Positions 59,998-64,000 of a stretch of DNA of 64,000 nucleotides are shown in pieces (positions within the stretch are counted from its first letter, which is position 1; each line of letters begins with the position of its first letter). Below the pieces are notes generated by a model that saw only the letters and a list, made by a program, of their open reading frames with translations, had not been told where the DNA came from and did not search any database. The translations under genes were made by a program, and so were the position numbers. Source of the DNA: Actinoplanes lutulentus (GTDB lineage Bacteria; Actinomycetota; Actinomycetes; Mycobacteriales; Micromonosporaceae); assembly GCF_003259845.1 (NCBI RefSeq), contig NZ_QLMJ01000002.1:372001-436000 (forward strand), given 5' to 3'.

Positions 59998-60492
59998 ATG
60001 AGCGACCGCGACGAGGCGTTCGCCGAGTACTTCGCGGCCAGGTCGGCGGCCATGCGGTCGACGGCCTATCTGCTCTGCGGCGACTGGCATCGCGCTGAGG
60101 ACCTGGTGCAGACCGCCTTCACGAAGCTCTACCTGCGATGGAACCGGGTGCAGCGGCATGACGCGCTGGACCCGTACGTCCGGAAGGTTTTGATCCGGGC
60201 CTTCATCGACGAGGGCAGGTGGGGATGGTGGCGGCGGGAACGTCCGCACGAGACGCAACCGGACGTGGCGACGGCTGCCGTGCCGTCCGACGACCGGGTG
60301 ATGCTGCTGGCCGCGCTGGCCCGGGTGCCGGACCGGCAGCGTGCCGTGCTGGTGCTGCGGTACTGGCAGGACCTGAGCGTCGAGGAGACCGCGGAAGCGC
60401 TGGGCTGTTCGGCCGGGACGGTCAAGAGTCAGGCCTCCCGGGGGCTCGTGACGTTGCGTGCCCTGGTCACCCCACCCGTCGCCGCTGAGTGA
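59998..60492 (+). CDS. SigE-family ECF RNA polymerase sigma factor
   Basis: 164 aa from ATG 59998. Region 2 is 'FAEYFAARSAAMRSTAYLLCGDWHRAEDLVQTAFTKLYLRWNRV', the SigE-family signature. Region 4 is 'LAALARVPDRQRAVLVLRYWQDLSVEETAEALGCSAGTVKSQASRGLVTL'. It directs RNA polymerase to stress- or envelope-type promoters. A membrane protein gene follows 13 bp later, consistent with sigma and anti-sigma or partner pairing. An ECF-like promoter lies upstream. Confidence 0.93.
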   Translation: MSDRDEAFAEYFAARSAAMRSTAYLLCGDWHRAEDLVQTAFTKLYLRWNRVQRHDALDPYVRKVLIRAFIDEGRWGWWRRERPHETQPDVATAAVPSDDRVMLLAALARVPDRQRAVLVLRYWQDLSVEETAEALGCSAGTVKSQASRGLVTLRALVTPPVAAE

Positions 60493-60505
60493 GAGGAGGA
60501 TTCTT

Positions 60506-61330
60506 GTGGACGAGAACGACTTGCGCGCCGCCATGCGAACCACGATGACGGTGAGCCAGGAACCACCGGCGATGGAGTCGGCGACCGCGCTCGCCGCCGG
60601 TCGCCGCGCCGCCCGACGGCGTAACACCCTGTCCGGTGCGGGCGCCGCCGTCGCGCTGGCCGCGGTGGCTCTGGCGATCGTGCCGCTGCGGGGCACGCTG
60701 GGTGAACCGGCCGGGTTGCAGGCCGCGGCTCCGGTGCCGTCGCCCGGTGCCGGAGGGCTTCCGGTGCCCGGCGAGGACGAGACCAAACCGGCCTGGCCGG
60801 CGGAAGCCAGCGGGGACGCGACCTACGACAGCGGAACCCATTTCACGAAAGGGGAGAAGCTGCTCGACGAGATCCTCGCCGTGGTGCCGAAGGGTTACAC
60901 GAAGCCGGAGGTCACCACCGCGGACGGCATCGAGTCGCGGTATCACCAGGCCACCTTCGAGGACGACGGTGCGGCCTATCTGGCGCACGCGTGGATCGCC
61001 AAGGGCGGCGGGACCGGGCGGCTGCTCGCCGAGGTGCGCGGTTCGGGTGCGTCGATGCCCGCCGATGTGTGCGACCTGGCGAAATCGTTCTGGGGAATGG
61101 GCGGCACGTGTACGCCGGCCACGGTCGGCGGCGAGCAGGTCGGTGTTGTCGCCGATTCGCCGGATCCGCGGCTGAGCCAGTGGGCGGCTTATCGGCACGC
61201 GGACGGAACCGTGGTATTCGTGGCTCAGGGATTGAAGGCGGACGATTCGGTTCCGGGTTTGGCGGAGCTGCCGTTCAGCGTACAAAAGCTCGCGGAGCTG
61301 GCCACCGATGAGCGTTTCCGGTTGCAGTGA
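60506..61330 (+). CDS. Single-helix membrane protein, probable partner or anti-sigma factor
   Basis: 274 aa from GTG 60506, after an excellent GAGAGGAGGA. A cytoplasmic N-terminal segment of about 45 residues ('DENDLRAAMRTTMTVSQEPPAMESATALAAGRRAARRRN') precedes one membrane helix ('LSGAGAAVALAAVALAIVPL'). The extracellular part of about 200 residues contains two Cys ('VCDLAKSFWGMGGTC'). Position and topology fit proteins encoded after SigE-family sigma genes. No zinc anti-sigma motif (HxxxCxxC) is present, so the anti-sigma role is inferred only. Confidence 0.78.
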   Translation: MDENDLRAAMRTTMTVSQEPPAMESATALAAGRRAARRRNTLSGAGAAVALAAVALAIVPLRGTLGEPAGLQAAAPVPSPGAGGLPVPGEDETKPAWPAEASGDATYDSGTHFTKGEKLLDEILAVVPKGYTKPEVTTADGIESRYHQATFEDDGAAYLAHAWIAKGGGTGRLLAEVRGSGASMPADVCDLAKSFWGMGGTCTPATVGGEQVGVVADSPDPRLSQWAAYRHADGTVVFVAQGLKADDSVPGLAELPFSVQKLAELATDERFRLQ

Positions 61331-61361
61331 GATCTCGAGTTCTGTCGCGGAGCGGCGAAAG

Positions 61362-61375
61362 CCGCCGAACCGGAG
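61362..61375 (+). terminator. Small GAAA-loop hairpin
   Basis: GCGGC, GAAA, GCCGC, 31 bp after the membrane-protein gene. A weak terminator at best. Confidence 0.3.
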
Positions 61376-61428
61376 AGTGATGGGCGCGGTACACCCTGTA
61401 GGCAGGAAGTCCAGCAGGGGAGACCGGG

Positions 61429-61803
61429 ATGATCATCGGCCGTCGCTCTGCCCCGGTCGCCCGCGCGGCGCTCTGGGCCTTCCTCATCTTCTGGCTCGCG
61501 GTGCTGCACCCGGTTTTCGTCATCCTGGGGTTCGCGAGATATGACCAGGTGTCGTTCCCGCGGACCGCCCTGTCGCTGTCCCGGCAGCTCCCGGTGCTGC
61601 TCGGCGTCATCGCGGTCGCGCTGATCGTGCTGGTGGTCGCGCTCTCCGTGCGGGCCGCGCGCCGGCGTCTCTCCTATGAGGCCTGGCACGCGGTCCACCT
61701 GCTGCTCTACGCGGCGCTGACCCGGACGGTGGTGGCTGGTTTGCGGGCGCTGAAGGTGCCCGGCCGCCAGGTGCACGCGGAGCTGTTCCGCCTGGCCTCC
61801 TGA
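61429..61803 (+). CDS. Truncated ferric-reductase-like membrane protein
   Basis: 124 aa. Three hydrophobic segments: 'ALWAFLIFWLAVLHPVFVILGFA', 'LPVLLGVIAVALIVLVVALSV' and 'AWHAVHLLLYAAL'. The piece 'RRRLSYEAWHAVHLLLYAAL' matches the helix with heme-ligand His residues in ferric-reductase-like transmembrane domains, where a long C-terminal region and FAD/NAD domains normally follow. Here the protein ends about 30 residues later, and the first helices look shortened. It could be a remnant or a small derived protein. The ATG has AGGGGAGA upstream, so it is probably translated. Confidence 0.6.
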   Translation: MIIGRRSAPVARAALWAFLIFWLAVLHPVFVILGFARYDQVSFPRTALSLSRQLPVLLGVIAVALIVLVVALSVRAARRRLSYEAWHAVHLLLYAALTRTVVAGLRALKVPGRQVHAELFRLAS

Positions 61804-61828
61804 CGCCGCGCTCGCCGGCGGGCGGCGT
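61803..61828. terminator. Hairpin between convergent genes
   Basis: ACGCCGC and GCGGCGT, 12 nt apart, right after the ferric-reductase-like gene and before the end of the sulfonate permease gene. Confidence 0.5.
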
Positions 61829-61870
61829 GGGGGATCTCGGTTCCACCAGCGCATCCACATCGAGGCACTA

Positions 61871-62701
61871 TCACCTGCGGTGGGCCAGGAGGCGGTTCTC
61901 GGCCTGGCCCAGGATCGTGTCGCTCAGCTTGCCGAGCAGGGCCAGCAGGATTATCGCCAGGAGCATGATGTCGGTTCGGCCGGTGTTCTGGCTGTCGATC
62001 AGGAGGAAGCCCAGGCCCATCGACGAGGCGATCAGTTCGGCGGCCACCAGGAAGAGCCAGCCCTGTGCCAGGCCCAGCCGTAATCCGGACAGGATCGCCG
62101 GGGTTGCCGCCGGGAAGAGGATCGTGGAGAGCAGGGGTAGGCCGGAGCGGCCGTACGCGCGGCCCACCTCGATCAGGTGCGGGTCGATGTGCGCAAGGGC
62201 GGCCGAGACCGTCGTGTAGACCGGGAAGAACGCGCCGATCGCCACCAGCACGATCTTCGGGGTTTCGCCGATGCCCAGCCAGAGCAGCAGCAGCGGTACC
62301 CAGGCCAGCGACGGCACCGCGCGGATCGCCTGGATCGTCGGGGAGAGGGCGGCGCTCGCCGTGCGGGAGAGGCCGACCAGGCCGCCCAGGGCGAGGCCGA
62401 GGACCGAGCCGGCGGTGAAACCGATCAGGACCCGCTGGGTGCTGATCGCCAGGTGGTGCCAGAGTTCGCCGCGCCGGATCAGCTCGGTCAGGGCCGACAG
62501 GACCTCGCTCGGCGGCGGCAGCTGCGCCGTGGAGTAGATCCCGGCCGACGCCGCCAGCTGCCAGCCCGCGAGCAGCAGCAGCGGAAGCAGCAGGCCGAGG
62601 AGCGACCGGCCGGACAGCGCCGGCAGGGAAGACAGGGCCGAGCGGCCGGCGCGCGGAGAGCGCTGGCCGGCCGCATCGGTTTTCGGGTGGAGCAGGGTCA
62701 C
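61871..62701 (-). CDS. Aliphatic sulfonate-type ABC transporter permease (SsuC-like)
   Basis: 276 aa from GTG 62701, which overlaps the stop of the binding-protein gene (GTGA). Six hydrophobic segments and the family sequences 'QLPPPSEVLSALTELIRRGELWHHLAISTQRVLIGFTAGSVLGLALGGLVGLS', 'PTIQAIRAVPSLAWVPLLLLWLGIGETPKIVLVAIGAFFPVYTTV' and the EAA loop 'EVGRAYGRSGLPLLSTILFPAATPAILSGLRLGLAQGWLFLVAAEL'. Imports sulfonate, taurine or a similar anion as a sulfur source. Confidence 0.93.
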   Translation of the reverse strand: MTLLHPKTDAAGQRSPRAGRSALSSLPALSGRSLLGLLLPLLLLAGWQLAASAGIYSTAQLPPPSEVLSALTELIRRGELWHHLAISTQRVLIGFTAGSVLGLALGGLVGLSRTASAALSPTIQAIRAVPSLAWVPLLLLWLGIGETPKIVLVAIGAFFPVYTTVSAALAHIDPHLIEVGRAYGRSGLPLLSTILFPAATPAILSGLRLGLAQGWLFLVAAELIASSMGLGFLLIDSQNTGRTDIMLLAIILLALLGKLSDTILGQAENRLLAHRR

Positions 62702-63699
62702 GAAACGCTCCGGGCGGTGGCGTACTTGGGCTCGAAGAGGGTGTCGATCGCGGTCTTGGCCGACTCCTCGGTCTTCACGTTGGCGTCCGCGACCAGGACC
62801 GGCAGGATCTTCTCGAAGACGGCGCGCTGCGCGGCGCCGGGGACCGGGTCGATGTCGAGGCCGGTACGTGTGGTGAGCACCGTCTTCGCGACCTGCTCCG
62901 AGATCTTGGCTTCCCGGGCGTACAGTGCCGTGGCCTCGTCCGGGTTGTCCTTGATCCACTGACGGGCCTTCTCGTACGCGTTCACCACGGACTGCGCGAG
63001 CTCCGGGTTCTCGGTGAGGAAGGCCTCCCGGGCGTTGAGGACGCCGTACGAGTTGAAGGCGACGTTGCGGTAGATCAGCTTCGAGCCGGCGTCCAGTTCG
63101 GACGTGGCCATCAGCGGGTCGAGCCCGGCCCACGCGTCCACGTCGCCGCGTTCCAGAGCGGCCTTGCCGTCCGCGTGCTGCAGGTTCGTGACGACCACGT
63201 CGCTGGGCTTGAGCCCGGCCTCGTCGAGGGCCTGCAGCAGGAAGAAGTACGGGTCGGTGCCCTTGGTGGCCGCCACCTTCTTGCCCTTGAGCCCGGCGAC
63301 GTTCGTGATCGCCGAGGTCTTGGGTACGACGATCGCGGCCCACTCCGGCTGGCTGAACACGCTGATCGTCTTGATCGGCGAACCGTTCGCGCGGGCCACG
63401 AGGGCCGCCGCGCCGGCCGTGGAGCCGATGTCGACGGCGTCCGCGCGCAGCGCCTCGTTCGCCTTGTTGCTGCCGGCCGAGAGCTGCCAGCTGACCGTGA
63501 CGTTCTTGGCGGCGAGCTCGGTCTCCAGCCACTTCTGCTCGCGCAGCACCAGGCTGGCCGGGTTGTAGTAGGCGTAGTCGAGCCGCAGCGTGGTGGCGTC
63601 GCCGGCGCTGCCGGCGACGGGTGTGTCCTCACCCTGGACACAGCCGGCCAGCAGGGCGGTGGCTACCGCCGCGGCGGCAAGAACGCGGTAGATCCTCAT
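62698..63699 (-). CDS. Aliphatic sulfonate-type ABC transporter substrate-binding lipoprotein (SsuA-like)
   Basis: 333 aa with lipobox LAG-C. The type II binding fold has 'LRLDYAYYNPASLVLREQKWLETELAAKNVTVSWQLSAGSNKANEALRADAVDIGSTAGAAALVARANGSPIKTISVFSQPEWAAIVVPK', a hallmark of the sulfonate-binding group, and 'VAATKGTDPYFFLLQALDEAGL'. It is coupled to the genes on both sides (4-bp overlaps). The exact ligand is unknown. Confidence 0.93.
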   Translation of the reverse strand: MRIYRVLAAAAVATALLAGCVQGEDTPVAGSAGDATTLRLDYAYYNPASLVLREQKWLETELAAKNVTVSWQLSAGSNKANEALRADAVDIGSTAGAAALVARANGSPIKTISVFSQPEWAAIVVPKTSAITNVAGLKGKKVAATKGTDPYFFLLQALDEAGLKPSDVVVTNLQHADGKAALERGDVDAWAGLDPLMATSELDAGSKLIYRNVAFNSYGVLNAREAFLTENPELAQSVVNAYEKARQWIKDNPDEATALYAREAKISEQVAKTVLTTRTGLDIDPVPGAAQRAVFEKILPVLVADANVKTEESAKTAIDTLFEPKYATARSVS

Positions 63700-64000
63700 A
63701 TCAGGGATTCCTTTTTCACGGGGGAAACGGGGGTTTGCACGCCGAGTTCGGCAAGGAGCGTCACGCGCAGGGCGGCGAGCTCGGCGTCGCCGCGGTCGCG
63801 GGGGCGGTCGCCGGGCACGGGCTGGATCAGGCGTACCGAAGCGGGCTTGCCGGGAGCGGAAGCTCCCAGAAGGACCACACGGTCGGCCAGGTGCAGGGCC
63901 TCGTCCACGTCGTGGGTGACCAGCAGCACGGTGGTGCCGGCCTCGCGCTGGACCTCGGCGAGCAGGTCCTGCATGCGCAGCCGGGTCAGGGCGTCGAGCG
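63696..64000 (-). CDS. ABC transporter ATP-binding protein (SsuB-like), C-terminal part
   Basis: The frame is open to the window end, so the N-terminal half with Walker A and the signature motif lies outside. The visible part runs 'LDALTRLRMQDLLAEVQREAGTTVLLVTHDVDEALHLADRVVLLGASAPGKPASV': the D-loop, the strand and the switch His (VTHDVDEA). The C-terminal 50 residues are typical of SsuB/TauB ATPases. It is the first visible gene of the sulfonate-type operon, and its stop overlaps the binding-protein start. Confidence 0.92.
   Translation of the reverse strand, partial: LDALTRLRMQDLLAEVQREAGTTVLLVTHDVDEALHLADRVVLLGASAPGKPASVRLIQPVPGDRPRDRGDAELAALRVTLLAELGVQTPVSPVKKESLI

Noticed and set aside
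62705-63532. Upstream extension of the SsuC-like permease
   Set aside because: It reads through the binding-protein gene in another frame; the coupled GTG at 62701 fits the family N-terminus.

Overview
The window is a high-GC actinobacterial chromosome segment with strongly G/C-biased third codon positions, GTG starts, short operons with ATGA or GTGA overlaps, LCP, SigE-family and GlnX-like genes, and two methyl-accepting chemotaxis-type proteins. Taken together this suggests a motile Micromonosporaceae member such as Actinoplanes or a relative; the genus is an inference. I saw no tRNA, rRNA, CRISPR array, transposase or phage structural gene.

Layout. 1-10.2 kb holds small regulatory and housekeeping units: a GAF/ANTAR fragment, an alpha/beta hydrolase, a drug-type ABC exporter with its TetR regulator and twin palindromes, an LCP cell-wall ligase, a cytosolic MCP-PilZ fusion, an ArsR-SRPBCC pair, a MOSC protein, an F420-reductase-like protein with a low-complexity insertion, and an EthR-like regulator divergent from an NADPH oxidoreductase. 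10.4-20 kb holds a HIRAN-domain protein with a long disordered tail, an 880-bp repeat-rich spacer, and a protein of about 2030 residues with DUF4011, SF1 helicase, Vsr-like nuclease and DUF3320 regions. That architecture matches the Hhe antiviral proteins and is the best defence candidate here. 20-23.6 kb holds a secreted phytase-like esterase and a GlnX-like membrane protein coupled to an orphan PstS-like lipoprotein.

23.7-33.1 kb is an L-arabinose locus: araD, a repeat-rich convergent spacer, a LacI regulator, a YtfQ/YtfR/YtfT/YjfF-type sugar ABC transporter and araA. No ribulokinase (araB) is present. 33-45.6 kb holds a LamG protein, a DivIVA-like coiled-coil protein, an amidohydrolase, two polytopic GT87-like membrane proteins, an operon of two unusual genes (a degenerate, half-length SF1 helicase-like protein plus a possible winged-helix protein), a TetR-MMPL pair, a TM2 protein and a membrane protein.

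45.7-54.8 kb is a galactan locus: binding protein, two permeases, LacI regulator and tandem GH53 endo-galactanases on the minus strand, divergent from a GH35 beta-galactosidase, with two identical LacI-type operators between them. No ATPase gene is present, so the importer must borrow one. 54.8-64 kb holds an orphan YefM/Phd antitoxin, a membrane MCP, a fused TRAP transporter with a TAXI binding protein, a SigE-family sigma factor with a membrane partner, a truncated ferric-reductase-like fragment, and a sulfonate-type ABC operon cut by the window end.

The two sugar loci share a logic: a LacI repressor, paired operators in the main promoter region, and a strong hairpin directly after the binding-protein gene that probably lets that gene be expressed above its permeases.
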